From: Glaciimonas sp.
GTDB taxonomy: Bacteria > Pseudomonadota > Gammaproteobacteria > Burkholderiales > Burkholderiaceae_D
Direction: 5' to 3'
Length of the DNA: 64,000 nucleotides
Assembly (NCBI GenBank): GCA_012927625.1
Contig: JABBOV010000003.1
Coordinates: 1 to 64,000, forward strand
In this document: positions 27,194-37,122 of the stretch, in pieces
How positions within the stretch are numbered: position 1 is the stretch's first letter
How the letters are laid out: each line of letters begins with the position of its first letter
Program-made: the position numbers and the translations under genes
The notes under the pieces: generated by a model
Databases searched by the model: none
Told to the model about the DNA's origin: nothing
The model's input: only the letters and a program-made list of their open reading frames with translations

Positions 27194-28423
27194 ATGCAAG
27201 TCAAAATTCATCGCGGCGCTACCCAGATTGGTGGCACATGTATCGAACTGGCCTACGATGGCAGTCGTATTGCGCTTGATTTCGGTTTGCCACTGGATGG
27301 CGATGCGGCGAATGAACAGCTGGTTCCTCGGATCGTTGGTGATGATTTACGTGCTGTCGTGATCTCCCATCCACACCTTGATCACTATGGGTTATTACAC
27401 CATCTACCGGTCGATACGCCTGTTGCCATGGGATTGGCCGCCCGTCGCATCGTAACCGCAGCAGCCCCATTTACAAGGCAAGCGCTGCCGAATCTGAAAG
27501 GACTCGTTCTTGAGCATAGAAAACCAATCGAGATTGGTCCATTTCGCGTTACGCCGTATTTGGTGGACCATTCCGCCTTCGATGCTTACTCCCTGTTGAT
27601 AGAGGCGGGCGACAAACGTCTTTTTTACAGTGGAGATTTTCGTGCTCATGGACGGAAATCCAAGCTCTTCGAACAGATGGTAGCGAACCCACCGAAGAAT
27701 ATTGACGTACTTCTCATGGAGGGGTCGTCCCTGTCACGATTGGAGGAAAACGATGTCTTTCCAACCGAAGATCAGTTGGAAATAGCGCTCCTTGAAAAAT
27801 TCAAGGTAACACCAGGCTTGGTCATGATGCACACCTCGGCCCAGAACATCGACCGCGTCGTTTCACTGTATCGAGCTTGCAAGCGTAGCGGGCGAACGCT
27901 CATCATTGACCTTTACGCTGCCGCGATTCTCGAGGCGACTGGGAACGAAAATATTCCCCAGTCGAGTTGGCCCGGCATCGCCTTGTACGTTCCCGAATCT
28001 CAACGCAAGCTCATTCGCCGCAACGAATGGTTCGATCTCCTGCAACGACATTCCAGTCATCGGGTTTTCCCGGAACATTTACGTGCCCTTGGGCCAAAGG
28101 GTGTATTGCTGTTTCGCCCCTTGATGATGCGAGACCTGGACCAAGCGGATGCATTGGAAGGTGCTGGCTTCGTCTATTCCCAATGGCAGGGTTATCTCGA
28201 AAGGGGGTCTTACACGGAAATGGAAGTATGGTTAGAAAAGCACGAAATTCCGCTGACCTACATTCACACTTCTGGCCATGCCAGTCCAGGCGATCTGAAG
28301 CGATTTGCGGAAGCATTATCTCCGAAAGCACTCGTGCCAATCCATAGCTTTGCTCCAGAAAAATATGCCGGCTTATTTTCAAATGTGGTGTACCGCAATG
28401 ATGGGGAATGGTGGAATGCCTGA
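27194..28423 (+). CDS. MBL-fold hydrolase, RNase J/beta-CASP-like
   Basis: Start at ATG 27194, preceded by AAAGGAAAT, gives 409 residues. Metallo-beta-lactamase motifs: LDFGLPLDGD (about 28-37), HPHLDH with H59, H61, D63 and H64, LVDHSAFDAYSLLIEAG, YSGDFRAHG, and the C-terminal IHTSGHASPGD and PIHSFAPEKY, which resemble beta-CASP/RNase J. Family members cut RNA or DNA with two zinc ions. It follows the broken PP2C gene and operator D. A nuclease role in a defence cassette is inferred. Confidence 0.8.
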   Translation: MQVKIHRGATQIGGTCIELAYDGSRIALDFGLPLDGDAANEQLVPRIVGDDLRAVVISHPHLDHYGLLHHLPVDTPVAMGLAARRIVTAAAPFTRQALPNLKGLVLEHRKPIEIGPFRVTPYLVDHSAFDAYSLLIEAGDKRLFYSGDFRAHGRKSKLFEQMVANPPKNIDVLLMEGSSLSRLEENDVFPTEDQLEIALLEKFKVTPGLVMMHTSAQNIDRVVSLYRACKRSGRTLIIDLYAAAILEATGNENIPQSSWPGIALYVPESQRKLIRRNEWFDLLQRHSSHRVFPEHLRALGPKGVLLFRPLMMRDLDQADALEGAGFVYSQWQGYLERGSYTEMEVWLEKHEIPLTYIHTSGHASPGDLKRFAEALSPKALVPIHSFAPEKYAGLFSNVVYRNDGEWWNA

Positions 28424-28475
28424 CATGCACCTGCCGTGAATTCATCATAAACGTATCGGCCCACGAAAAACCACC

Positions 28476-29354
28476 ATGAAAAAAATTGATGCTTACCAAT
28501 CAGACCCTTCATACGAAGTGAATCGTATTTCGGATCGGGCTCTCTCTATCCATATTCAAGACACTAAGCTTGGTATTCATGCCGGCCGTACTGCTGCAGC
28601 AGATCTTGGGAGGGTCCTCTCTAGGATCAACCAAAATGAGGACTTTCTCATCATCACACCCTTCAGGTCTGAGCGCTCTTTTCCCCAGAATAAAGCGCAC
28701 TTCTTCCAACTTCCAAATGATCTGAGGGTGCGAACCTCCAACCCTAAGATTGGCGGTTATTGGCTAATCGGCCACTGGAAAGAATGTTCTTATTCGGGGC
28801 TGGCGGGCGTCCAGACTACTCAGCACTGTGAGGCCATAGGGTGCCACATAATCGATGCACTAGAATATTCCTGGCTTTTTATCAAACCTGCTGAAATCTC
28901 TTCGGATCTATGGAAAGGCTCGGCAATCGAAATCGCTCGCCTGTACGATCAGGACGCTTTTGTAATCCACATAGGGGGCTCATCCTATCTCTGTGGAATC
29001 GATGGCGCCGAATGGGAGCGCCTTTCTGCGAAAGGATCCGTAGAAAAAGCCTGTGAAGCTCTTGCTTGGCTAAGGGCGAACTGCCCGTCTTTTGGGTATG
29101 CTGACGTTCTAAAATTTCGCGCTCATGGGGGAGTGTCACCTATCGCATTTTCCCCACTAGGCCATATAGGTTTTCACGATTCGTCCTACTATCTCTCATC
29201 CACAAATCCTGAGTGCTCCAGTCCTGAACAAGCCAGGATTCAATTTTTTGTTGCAGAACCTCACAACAACTCGTCAAAGGCTTTATTTTATTATGCCAAT
29301 ATATATCGGGCCGATAAATTCGCTGACTCCACCCCAAACCCCTTCTTCTATTAA
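28476..29354 (+). CDS. Hypothetical protein, 292 aa
   Basis: I recognise no family. The start (MKKIDAYQSDPSYEVNRISDRA) follows the metallo-hydrolase by 52 bp on the same strand, so it may be in the same operon. The protein looks globular and soluble, rich in aromatic residues, with ALAWLRANCPSFGYADVLKF as the longest helical stretch. No catalytic motif is evident. Confidence 0.6.
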   Translation: MKKIDAYQSDPSYEVNRISDRALSIHIQDTKLGIHAGRTAAADLGRVLSRINQNEDFLIITPFRSERSFPQNKAHFFQLPNDLRVRTSNPKIGGYWLIGHWKECSYSGLAGVQTTQHCEAIGCHIIDALEYSWLFIKPAEISSDLWKGSAIEIARLYDQDAFVIHIGGSSYLCGIDGAEWERLSAKGSVEKACEALAWLRANCPSFGYADVLKFRAHGGVSPIAFSPLGHIGFHDSSYYLSSTNPECSSPEQARIQFFVAEPHNNSSKALFYYANIYRADKFADSTPNPFFY

Positions 29355-29529
29355 CTAGCCTGACCGTCAAGACTTCTGTTAATTAATAAACGACCCACTC
29401 TAATACATTTAGCCGAACTTGCAGCTCAAGAAAAATTGAACCTGAGACGGTTTATGACCGACTGGCAATCAATGGTACAGATGACGAACGTTTGCAAAAA
29501 TATCACTACTATATAAGACAAGATTTGAC

Positions 29530-29925
29530 ATGAAAATACAGATCATGGACGCCGCCAGTATTAATTTTCTTCGTGTAAGGTCTCCATGGATGCCCATGCA
29601 ATCGCTACGGGATAACGGGCTCTATGTAATTTCCGCTAGAAATGCTTATCTGGGTATTTGGAATCAGAATACTCTGGGATTCACAATTGCCCGTGAGCGC
29701 TTTAATCCACTACCGGGGAAAAATGGCAAGTTTGTATGGCACCATCATGGATGGGAGATCTTTGAAGAATATCACTGGGACACAGGAGAGCCGCTGGGTA
29801 CAGCAAAACCTTTCGCACTTGTAGAAATGGCCGACAAAATGCCTGTGGAAAATCAACTTTCGTATTTATTGGAAGCACAAGAGTTGCTGTCAATGCCAGA
29901 CGCGTGTAAATGGGTCGCGGGCTGA
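29530..29925 (+). CDS. Hypothetical protein, 131 aa
   Basis: No family recognised. Upstream TATATAAG (around 29511) may provide a -10 region. The protein is small, soluble and aromatic (WMPMQSL, LYVISARNAYLGIWNQNT, FVWHHHGWEIFEEYHW). It is the last reasonably intact gene before the decayed end of the island. Confidence 0.5.
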   Translation: MKIQIMDAASINFLRVRSPWMPMQSLRDNGLYVISARNAYLGIWNQNTLGFTIARERFNPLPGKNGKFVWHHHGWEIFEEYHWDTGEPLGTAKPFALVEMADKMPVENQLSYLLEAQELLSMPDACKWVAG

Positions 29926-30735
29926 CTTTTTTCAAAGAAATCTAATTGGAATTTTTGATAACTGATGTTGACAGTTGAACAGAGGCCATGTTGCTGAATG
30001 CTTAAATCCTTCAATTTGGCCCACAACTGACCGGTCTTGTGGCTCGCGTTCATGCAGGGGCTGACCAGTTATACATATACAGTGACCATCCGTTTCCGCT
30101 GCACTACTGTCATTGGTATAAAAAACCTGAACGGCTCTTGTGGGTCGAGACCCGCTCGCCAAACTTTGGTAAACCAGCCACTCGTTGATAAAATTCAGTC
30201 AACGGCCGGTCTGCACCCCCTAATCTGCCGCTCGATCCAATGTAGGCGAAGAACGCATTTTGCATAGAACTGGTTCGCGTTCCATCGAAGCCCAGTGACC
30301 CCAACCAGTCTTTTGCAGTCATTCAACAACACTGGTATGACAGTCTTATCTAAGCAATTTTCAGGGCTCCACTCACATACAGAAAACGCTCTATTGCGAG
30401 GATGGCAAACTTATGCCCACTTTCTGTGGATAGGTTTGTGTATACCCCCCTAGGCAACGCCATCTCAGACCAATATCGGCCCGTATGATCCTTCAGTGCC
30501 TACTATGTAGGCATACCTACCCAGATACCCACAAAAGTTCATCAACCCGTGCATATTCACGGTCCGATTTAAGTGAAGAAAGTAACCCGTTGTCAATGCC
30601 AGGACAATTATCGATGCAAACCAGTGTTGGAACGCCCACGACCCTTGCCGTCGCAACGGCGTTAGAGAGCAGCAAGGGGCTCACGCCCCTCAGTACGAGT
30701 TACCAACAATCTGGGCACCTCCCGTACACGGATCC

Positions 30736-30769
30736 TAAAAAACAAAAAAGGCCAATCCGAAGATTGACC
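30736..30769 (-). terminator. Intrinsic terminator behind the tRNA-Pro remnant
   Basis: On the minus strand GGTCAATC-TTCG-GATTGGCC forms an eight-pair UUCG hairpin (one G-U pair) followed by TTTTTTGTTTTTT. It sits 18 bp beyond the CCA of the tRNA-Pro half, as in a normal tRNA transcription unit. Confidence 0.85.
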
Positions 30770-30786
30770 TAAGTCTTTAATTCAAT

Positions 30787-30831
30787 TGGTCGGGACGGAG
30801 TGAATCGAAACACTCACCCACTTGCACCCTA
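30787..30831 (-). pseudogene. 3' half of tRNA-Pro, probable att-site remnant
   Basis: Minus-strand reading gives the end of an anticodon stem (GGGTGCAAG), a perfect T-arm (GAGTG, loop, CACTC), the acceptor strand CGTCCCG, discriminator A and CCA, which is the pattern of a proteobacterial tRNA-Pro(GGG). The 5' half, including the complementary acceptor CGGGACG, is missing. Together with the natural-looking terminator behind it, this is a tRNA cut at the anticodon, a classic integration point of tyrosine-recombinase elements. Confidence 0.65.
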
Positions 30832-31056
30832 TCTAGGAGACGGTTAGATGACTGCAGAAATGACTCGTCGCGGTTGACGACATAGGTGACGGTTTTTTCG
30901 ATTTAAACTCAGACATATTTTGCGAAACAGAGAAAACTCCGAAATAGCAAGAAGTAGGAAGCAGTCAACCAAATCAATTTTTGATAGTCAATTTGATAGT
31001 CAGTCACATTAAAAAATAATAAATATCAATTAAATCAATGACTTACATGTAGTTAA

Positions 31057-31146
31057 TGGCGGAAGCGGTGAGATTCGAACTCACGGAGGCTTTAAACCCT
31101 CGCTAGTTTTCAAGACTAGTGCCTTAAACCGCTCGGCCACACTTCC
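31057..31146 (-). tRNA. tRNA-Ser (UGA)
   Basis: A complete class II tRNA: acceptor GGAAGTG pairs with CGCTTCC, discriminator G, encoded CCA, D-arm GGCCGAGCGG, anticodon loop CTTGAAA with TGA, long variable arm and T-loop TTCGAAT. It marks the start of core chromosome; its 3' end faces the decayed island. No second copy of its 3' end was found in the window, so it is not shown to be the insertion target. Confidence 0.95.
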
Positions 31147-31346
31147 ATATTCAGTTGCAGAGAAATTCAAGACCGGTATATTCAACCATGTCCTAAACCT
31201 TTCAGAGCCAGAATTATACCTAAAGCGGCCAGATCGATACAATTTTTTATAAATTCAGCCAGGTATCCCAAAAAATAAATTGCACTCGCGAAACAACCAA
31301 GGTAATCACATCACGGATGTCTCCAGGCAAATATCGACTTCTCTGA

Positions 31347-32591
31347 CTAATCGGCCAAAAATAATTGCTGTAAATCGTTCAGGAAAGATTGCCCGAGAGC
31401 CGTCGGCTTAATGATTAAATGATCGCGATACAGCAAGCCTTTCGATTCGGCCAGCGCCAGCGTTTTTTCAATTGCATTGAGCGCCATGCCGGTACGCTCG
31501 GCAAACAAATTGGCTTGAAATCCCTGGTTAAGGCGCAGTGCGTTCAACATGAATTCAAACGGCAAATCTTCACGGCTAACTTCATTTTGATCTTGAATCT
31601 GCGTACCTTGCAAAATGTGTTCCAGATAAGCCTTGGGCTGCTTGTAGCGCATCTGCCGCACTATCCGGTGTGGAAATGACAGCTTGGAGTGCGCACCGGC
31701 GCCGATCCCGAGATAATCGCCAAACTCCCAATAATTGCGGTTGTGGCGGGCCTGCCGCTGCGGTTGCGCATAGGCCGAGACTTCATATTGCGCATAACCG
31801 GCGGCTGCCGTTAAGTCAGCAATCATGTCTTGCATATCGGCGCTGGCATCGTCGTCCGGCACCACCGGCGGATGTTTGGCAAACAGAGTGTTCGGCTCCA
31901 GCGTTAGGTGATACAAAGACAAGTGCGGCGGCGCATAGGCAATCGCAGTCTCGATATCCCGGCGCGCTTCTGCCAGCGTTTGCTGCGGCAACGCATACAT
32001 CAGATCCAGATTGAAATTATCAAAATTGGCGTGGGCGATATCAACCGCCCGGTGCGCCTCAATGCCATCGTGAATCCGTCCTAAAGCTTGCAAATGTTGC
32101 GCGTTGAAACTCTGAATGCCGATCGATAGCCGGTTGATCCCGCTGGCCCGATAGGAGCGGAATTTCTCAGCCTCGAAAGTGCCGGGGTTGGCTTCCATCG
32201 TGAGTTCGGCCGCACCGTCCAACGGCAGCAAGCTGCGCAGATCCGAAAGCAATCGATCCAGACCTGCAGCAGACATCAGGCTGGGGGTGCCGCCGCCGAT
32301 AAATACAGTATAAATTTTGCGCCCCCAAATTAGCGGCAGCGCACTTTCCAGATCGGCGCGCAAGGCTGCCAGATAGGCATCCTCAGGGAATCCGCCCTGC
32401 GCTTCATGCGAGTTGAAGTCGCAATACGGACATTTTTTGACGCACCACGGAAAATGGATATACAGCGACAATGGCGGCAGCGCCGCCAAATGCAGTGCGC
32501 CCGGCTTGAGAAAGGCGGTCGCCGTTTGGAGCGGTTGGGCAACGCTACTGACAGCGTTGCCTGTCGCATCAATCAATTTAATCGGGATCAT
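31347..32591 (-). CDS. hemW: HemW-type radical SAM protein (heme chaperone)
   Basis: The 414-residue protein has the radical SAM cluster motif CVKKCPYC (about residues 50-57), GGGTPSL, EANPGTFE, the HemW/HemN-like SIGIQSF, and the C-terminal HemN domain (EFMLNALRLNQGF). HemW binds heme and inserts it into respiratory proteins; older annotations call it coproporphyrinogen III oxidase-like. It overlaps rdgB by four bases and belongs to the rph-rdgB-hemW group conserved in Burkholderiales. Confidence 0.9.
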   Translation of the reverse strand: MIPIKLIDATGNAVSSVAQPLQTATAFLKPGALHLAALPPLSLYIHFPWCVKKCPYCDFNSHEAQGGFPEDAYLAALRADLESALPLIWGRKIYTVFIGGGTPSLMSAAGLDRLLSDLRSLLPLDGAAELTMEANPGTFEAEKFRSYRASGINRLSIGIQSFNAQHLQALGRIHDGIEAHRAVDIAHANFDNFNLDLMYALPQQTLAEARRDIETAIAYAPPHLSLYHLTLEPNTLFAKHPPVVPDDDASADMQDMIADLTAAAGYAQYEVSAYAQPQRQARHNRNYWEFGDYLGIGAGAHSKLSFPHRIVRQMRYKQPKAYLEHILQGTQIQDQNEVSREDLPFEFMLNALRLNQGFQANLFAERTGMALNAIEKTLALAESKGLLYRDHLIIKPTALGQSFLNDLQQLFLAD

Positions 32592-33172
32592 TGTAATTTT
32601 CCCACCAGCGCGCGCAATGCCTGGCCGCGATGGGAGAGCGCATTTTTCTGTTTGGAACGTAATTCAGCTACGGTTTTGCCCAAGCCGGCCAGCCAGAAAT
32701 GCGGATCGTAACCGAAGCCGCCGGCGCCACGCGGCGTAGCGATAATCTCGCCATCCCAGCACCCTTCGGCAATAATCGGCTGCGGATCATGGGCATGCCG
32801 CAGATACACCAGCGCACAATAATAATAAGCGGACTTGTCGGCATGCGGCGCCAGGTCGATTAGCAGCTTGCAGTTGTTGGCGGCATCCGATTTTGGTTCG
32901 CCGCCGTAGCGGGCTGAGAGCACGCCGGGCGCACCGCCCAAGGCATTGACGCATACGCCGGAGTCATCCGCCAGCGCCGGCAAACCGGTAATGGCGGCAG
33001 CATGGCGCGCCTTGGCCAGCGCATTCTCGATAAAGGTCGGATGCGGCTCCTCGGCTTCCGACACATTGAACGCACCCTGCGGGTGCAGCGTAAAACCGAT
33101 TGCCCCCAGCATTTCGCCAAATTCTTTCAGCTTACCGGCATTATTGGAAGCCAGAACGATGGTTTTTGTCAT
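32588..33172 (-). CDS. rdgB: XTP/dITP diphosphatase (RdgB/HAM1)
   Basis: The 194-residue enzyme, of normal family length, hydrolyses dITP, XTP and ITP to monophosphates and so keeps non-canonical purines out of DNA. Support: IVLASNNAGKLKEF at the start, ENALAKARHAAAITGLPALADDSGV, GGAPGVLSARYGG, GFGYDPHFW and the terminal SHRGQALRAL. Its stop codon overlaps the hemW start (ATGA), indicating one operon. Confidence 0.95.
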   Translation of the reverse strand: MTKTIVLASNNAGKLKEFGEMLGAIGFTLHPQGAFNVSEAEEPHPTFIENALAKARHAAAITGLPALADDSGVCVNALGGAPGVLSARYGGEPKSDAANNCKLLIDLAPHADKSAYYYCALVYLRHAHDPQPIIAEGCWDGEIIATPRGAGGFGYDPHFWLAGLGKTVAELRSKQKNALSHRGQALRALVGKLQ

Positions 33173-33343
33173 AATATTTTGACGCAGACAGCCGTTACCG
33201 TAACAGCTTCCGCTAATTTTTACAATATGAAAATAGTGGGAGTATCATAAAAAAACGTGCATTTACCGCATTATTTTAGTGCGTAAAATAAAAATACCCG
33301 GCAAAGTATATGCAATGAAAGCACAGAAAACATATGAAGAAAC

Positions 33344-34072
33344 CTACAAGCCGAGCGTTTCTTTCTGCAGGCTGATCAGGTCGGCGATGCCCTGCTGCGC
33401 CAAGTCGAGCAACTGATCCATGGTGGCACGATCGAATGCAGCGCCTTCTGCGGTGCCCTGCACTTCGATGAAGTGGGCGTTACTGGTCATCACCACGTTC
33501 ATGTCGGTGTCGCAGCCGGAATCTTCCTGATAATCCAAATCCAGCAACGGCTTGCCGCGAACCACGCCGACCGAAATCGCCGCCACGAAATGGCGGAGCG
33601 GCACTGCCGCAATAGCGCCGCGCGCGACCAATTGCGAAAATGCGTCAAAGGCTGCGACCATGGCGCCGGTGATGGCTGCGGTACGGGTGCCGCCATCGGC
33701 CTGTATCACATCGCAATCCAGATGCAGCGTGCGTTCGCCGAAGGCTTGCAGATCGAAAGCGGCGCGCAGCGAACGGCCGATCAAACGTTGAATTTCCTGG
33801 GTGCGGCCGGATTGTTTGCCTTTGGCCGCCTCGCGCTCCATGCGAGTGTGGGTAGAACGCGGCAGCATGCCGTATTCGGCAGTCAGCCAGCCCTGCCCTT
33901 TGCCTTTCAGAAAACCAGGCACCTTGTCTTCAATGCTGGCCGTGCAAATCACGCGGGTATCGCCGAACTCGACCAGCACCGAGCCTTCTGCATGTTTGGT
34001 GTAATTGCGGCACAGGCGAATCGGGCGCAGCGCATCGGCAGCACGTCCGTGGGCGCGTATTTCATGGTGCAT
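33344..34072 (-). CDS. rph: Ribonuclease PH
   Basis: The 242-residue phosphorolytic 3' exonuclease trims tRNA 3' ends. Support: [25 protein letters not shown], the phosphate-binding [19 protein letters not shown] (about residues 87-105), [19 protein letters not shown], and the C-terminal [22 protein letters not shown]. Length and motif order are normal. It is separated from the PP2C gene by only four bases, so the minus-strand genes from the kinase to rph are probably co-transcribed. Confidence 0.95.
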   Translation of the reverse strand: MHHEIRAHGRAADALRPIRLCRNYTKHAEGSVLVEFGDTRVICTASIEDKVPGFLKGKGQGWLTAEYGMLPRSTHTRMEREAAKGKQSGRTQEIQRLIGRSLRAAFDLQAFGERTLHLDCDVIQADGGTRTAAITGAMVAAFDAFSQLVARGAIAAVPLRHFVAAISVGVVRGKPLLDLDYQEDSGCDTDMNVVMTSNAHFIEVQGTAEGAAFDRATMDQLLDLAQQGIADLISLQKETLGL

Positions 34073-34076
34073 AGTG

Positions 34077-35006
34077 TCAATCCTTGGAAGTTATGCGGGC
34101 GCTTTTTTGAATCGCGCCGCGAATCTCTGCAATCGCTCTTTCAATTTCAGCTTCGTCGAATGCGTCAGCTTCTATTTTCTCACCCTCAGGCATGGCCAGA
34201 ATGGTGGTGGTGACCTCGCCCAAAGGCAAGGTATTGGTGGTAATTGTAGCCTCATCGTCAGATACCTTGCTGCCATCCCACATCATTGCCAGCGCAGTGA
34301 CATTGTCAGAATGCTTGCCAGCAATGCCGACGGCGCTGTCCAGCAACTCCGGGATCGCGCGCACAATCGTATTGCTTTGCAAACTCTGGGCCAATACGTG
34401 ATCCGGCAGCACCGACCACAAACCGTCCGAGCACAGCAACATGATGTCGCCTGCCTGCAGCGCGCAACGGCGGGACATCTCGACAATTGGAACATTGGAT
34501 GCACCAAGGCAATTGAACAACTTGTTACGGTCGGGGTGCGTATCGCGCTCAGAAGGCATCACCTTGCCTTGTGCAATCAGGGTTTCGATGCGCGAATGAT
34601 CCCTGGTGCGGGCCAGGATTTGGCCGTTGCGCATCCAGTACAAGCGTGAATCGCCACAGTGCGCCCAGTAAGCGTGTCCATGCTGGACCAGGCAGGCAAC
34701 AATAGTAGTGCGGGGTGTTTCCGGCAAATTATGCAAATCGCGGTAATGCAAAATTTCACGGTGCGCAGCTAGAAAACTTTCTTCAAAGAACCGCTCCGGC
34801 TGCTCGATAATGGGTACCGCGTTCTGGCGAAACACCGCATTAATGGTCTGCATCGCTATAGCGGCTGCTATTTCCCCCTGAATGTGCCCACCCATGCCAT
34901 CGGCCAGCAATAGCAACAAGGCGTCGCGGGTGAAGCTGTAACCCATGCGGTCTTGATTGACCTTGCGGCCGCCGATATGGCTTTCTTGATAGACGGAAAA
35001 TCGCAT
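34077..35006 (-). CDS. PP2C-family serine/threonine phosphatase
   Basis: I start it at ATG 35006 ([19 protein letters not shown]), giving 309 residues; the longer frame to 35126 would overlap the kinase gene. Metal-dependent phosphatase motifs are present: [17 protein letters not shown] (about 34-43), [33 protein letters not shown] and the late SDNVTALA. It probably reverses phosphorylation by the adjacent kinase. The pair sits between yicC and rph, as in many Burkholderiales. Confidence 0.9.
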   Translation of the reverse strand: MRFSVYQESHIGGRKVNQDRMGYSFTRDALLLLLADGMGGHIQGEIAAAIAMQTINAVFRQNAVPIIEQPERFFEESFLAAHREILHYRDLHNLPETPRTTIVACLVQHGHAYWAHCGDSRLYWMRNGQILARTRDHSRIETLIAQGKVMPSERDTHPDRNKLFNCLGASNVPIVEMSRRCALQAGDIMLLCSDGLWSVLPDHVLAQSLQSNTIVRAIPELLDSAVGIAGKHSDNVTALAMMWDGSKVSDDEATITTNTLPLGEVTTTILAMPEGEKIEADAFDEAEIERAIAEIRGAIQKSARITSKD

Positions 35007-35067
35007 GGAACCGATCTGTAATAAGAAAAGGAGACGGCCAATTCTTGCCGCCGGCATGAATGAAAAA

Positions 35068-36075
35068 TTATCGGGTGTGGTCTTGCAGTGTAACGCCTGG
35101 CTTGGAATTCTTGAGCCCGATCCCACCCCACATGCTGCGCACTTTCTGGGAAAAGCGCAGCAGCACGCCCGGCTCAGGAGTGACCGCCACCGGTTGCTGC
35201 AAAGCCTTTTGTAGCGCGAATACGCTGGGAGGACGCTGCAACAGATCGAGCATCAGACACCACTTGACCACTTTGATCAATTCAGGCGAATAGAAACCTT
35301 CCAGCTTGGCCAAATGGGCATCGATTTTATCAATCTTGCTGCGCTGCTCCACCGGCGGCGGCGGGGCGCCCGCCATGCAGGCAAACATCGCTGCGCCAAT
35401 ACTGTAAATGTCCGTCCAAGGGCCTAAATTACCGCTCTTGACATATAACTCGGGTGGGGCAAAGCCCGGTGTATACATCGGATACAGCTTCACCAGATCA
35501 GTGCGAAAGGTTTGCCGCGCTGCGCCAAAATCGAGCAGGATCGGCGTGCCGTCGGCGCGCAAGTAAATATTTGCCGGCTTCAGATCGAGGTGCAGCAGCT
35601 TGTTCGCATGCACTTCGCGCAAACCATTCAAAACCTGACTGAACATGGTACGAATGAATTGCTCCGAGAGCAACGGTTTCTGGCCCGAATCGCGGCGCCG
35701 CAGAATATGTGCCTGCAGCGAGCAGCCAGACTCATACGCCATCACCATGTAAACTGTATCGTTGGCGCGAAAAAAATTGACCACGCTGACCACATTCGGG
35801 TGCGAAATGCGCGCCAGTGCGCGGCCTTCCTCAAAAAAACATTTCAAGCCCATTCGAAATACCGGCAGATTTGCAGCCGAAACCAGCGGCGACAACTCGC
35901 CCGGCTGCCGTAGCGCCAGGCTGCTGGGCAGGTATTCCTTGATGGCGACGGCGCTGCCATTCTTGTCATAAGCCAGATAGACAATACTGAACCCGCCGGA
36001 CGCAATTTTCTTTACAATGCGATATCCCGAAATTGCAAGCCCGTCTGGCAGTGGTGCATTGTTTTGCGCAGCCAT
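35068..36075 (-). CDS. Serine/threonine protein kinase
   Basis: The 335-residue cytoplasmic Hanks-type kinase shows IASGGFSIVYLAYD (glycine loop), AIKEYLP (ATP-binding Lys), HLDLKPANIYL (catalytic Asp, about residue 170), LLDFGAARQ, and an activation-segment end APPELY with DIYSIGAAMF. The C-terminal 60 residues lack membrane segments or PASTA domains. Divergent from yicC and next to the PP2C gene, it forms a kinase/phosphatase switch of unknown target. Confidence 0.9.
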   Translation of the reverse strand: MAAQNNAPLPDGLAISGYRIVKKIASGGFSIVYLAYDKNGSAVAIKEYLPSSLALRQPGELSPLVSAANLPVFRMGLKCFFEEGRALARISHPNVVSVVNFFRANDTVYMVMAYESGCSLQAHILRRRDSGQKPLLSEQFIRTMFSQVLNGLREVHANKLLHLDLKPANIYLRADGTPILLDFGAARQTFRTDLVKLYPMYTPGFAPPELYVKSGNLGPWTDIYSIGAAMFACMAGAPPPPVEQRSKIDKIDAHLAKLEGFYSPELIKVVKWCLMLDLLQRPPSVFALQKALQQPVAVTPEPGVLLRFSQKVRSMWGGIGLKNSKPGVTLQDHTR

Positions 36076-36158
36076 ATTTTCCTAAGCGGTAGAAGTTCGG
36101 ATTGTGTTGTTAAATCGCACATTTGTAAAGCACAGTAAAGTAAAACCAAGGAGTCGAC

Positions 36159-37076
36159 TTGAGTATTTGCAGCATGACTGGCTACGCAGTCACCATCAAA
36201 GAAGCCGCCGTCGGCACTCTGACCATCGAGATCAAAAGCGTCAACTCGCGCTTTCTGGATCTGCAATTTCGCATCAATGACGATTTGCGCGCAGTCGAGT
36301 CGACCTTGCGCGAAGCCATCATGGGCCGCATCACGCGCGGCAAGGTCGAATGCCGCCTGAGCTTCGGCCGCAAGGTCAAGTCGGACCCAGGCCAGGCGCT
36401 CAATGCCGCCCTGCTGCTGGATCTGGCGGCGCTGCAACACGCAGTGCGCCAACAATTCCCGGATGCGCCGCCGCTATCGGTCAATGAACTGTTGCGCTGG
36501 CCCGGCGTCATTGCGGAAGCCGAAATCGGCCGGGAAACTCTGCAAGCCGAAATCGTTGCCGCCATGAGCGCGGCACTCGACGCCTTCGTCGACTCGCGTG
36601 CGCGTGAAGGCGCGGCGCTGCAAGCCATGTTACTGGTGCGGGTTGACGCCATGGATCAGATCGTCCTCGACATCACACCGCTGATTCCGCAAGTTGTCCT
36701 GCAATTCCAGCAGAAGGCCACTGAACGCATGCAGGAAGCGCTCGGGCTGGCACCCCAAAACGATGCTGCCGCTGCAACCCAGGCGTTATCACGCCAGGAA
36801 GCGCTGGAGCGCATCCGGCAGGAAGTCAGTTTGTATGGCATCCGAATTGATGTCTCTGAAGAATTGTCGCGGTTGGCCGCCCATCTGAGCGAAACCCGTC
36901 AGATCCTGAAAAAAGGCGGCCAGGTCGGCAAACGACTCGACTTCATGATGCAGGAACTCAACCGCGAAGCCAACACGCTCGGCGCCAAGGCGGCAGTCAA
37001 GGAATTATCCGATGCGTCCATGGCATTAAAACTGCTGATTGAGCAAATGCGCGAGCAGGTGCAAAATCTGGAGTAA
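36159..37076 (+). CDS. yicC: YicC-family endoribonuclease
   Basis: Start at TTG 36159, with AAGGAG eight bases ahead, gives 305 residues. YicC proteins are RNases linked to sRNA turnover. Support: ICSMTGYAV at the start, IEIKSVNSRFLDLQFRIND, GRITRGKVECRLSF, and the DUF1732 C-terminus RLDFMMQELNREANTLGAKA...LKLLIEQMREQVQNLE. It leads the yicC-gmk-rpoZ-spoT string on the plus strand. Confidence 0.9.
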   Translation: MSICSMTGYAVTIKEAAVGTLTIEIKSVNSRFLDLQFRINDDLRAVESTLREAIMGRITRGKVECRLSFGRKVKSDPGQALNAALLLDLAALQHAVRQQFPDAPPLSVNELLRWPGVIAEAEIGRETLQAEIVAAMSAALDAFVDSRAREGAALQAMLLVRVDAMDQIVLDITPLIPQVVLQFQQKATERMQEALGLAPQNDAAAATQALSRQEALERIRQEVSLYGIRIDVSEELSRLAAHLSETRQILKKGGQVGKRLDFMMQELNREANTLGAKAAVKELSDASMALKLLIEQMREQVQNLE

Positions 37077-37122
37077 ATCTGCACAATAATGCGTAAATAT
37101 CAGTCATCAGCAAGGATCTCCC

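Larger units (their letters stand above)
29926..31056. other. Decayed non-coding end of the island
   Basis: No intact gene is visible in 1.1 kb. There are coding relics: a plus-strand piece near 30,000-30,175 reading VHAGADQLYIYSDHPF, a minus-strand piece near 30,520-30,700 reading VSPLLLSNAVATARVVGVP, and a 70-codon minus frame at 30110-30322 with no ribosome site. A terminator and tRNA-Pro half lie at 30736-30831. The pattern fits a degraded junction of mobile DNA. Confidence 0.5.

Noticed and set aside
30110-30322. 70-codon minus-strand frame in the decayed region
   Set aside because: No ribosome site and no recognisable family; competing coding relics exist on the other strand.
31057-31146. 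tRNA-Ser as the island's insertion target
   Set aside because: Its 3' end faces the island, but I found no duplicate of the 3' end elsewhere in the window.
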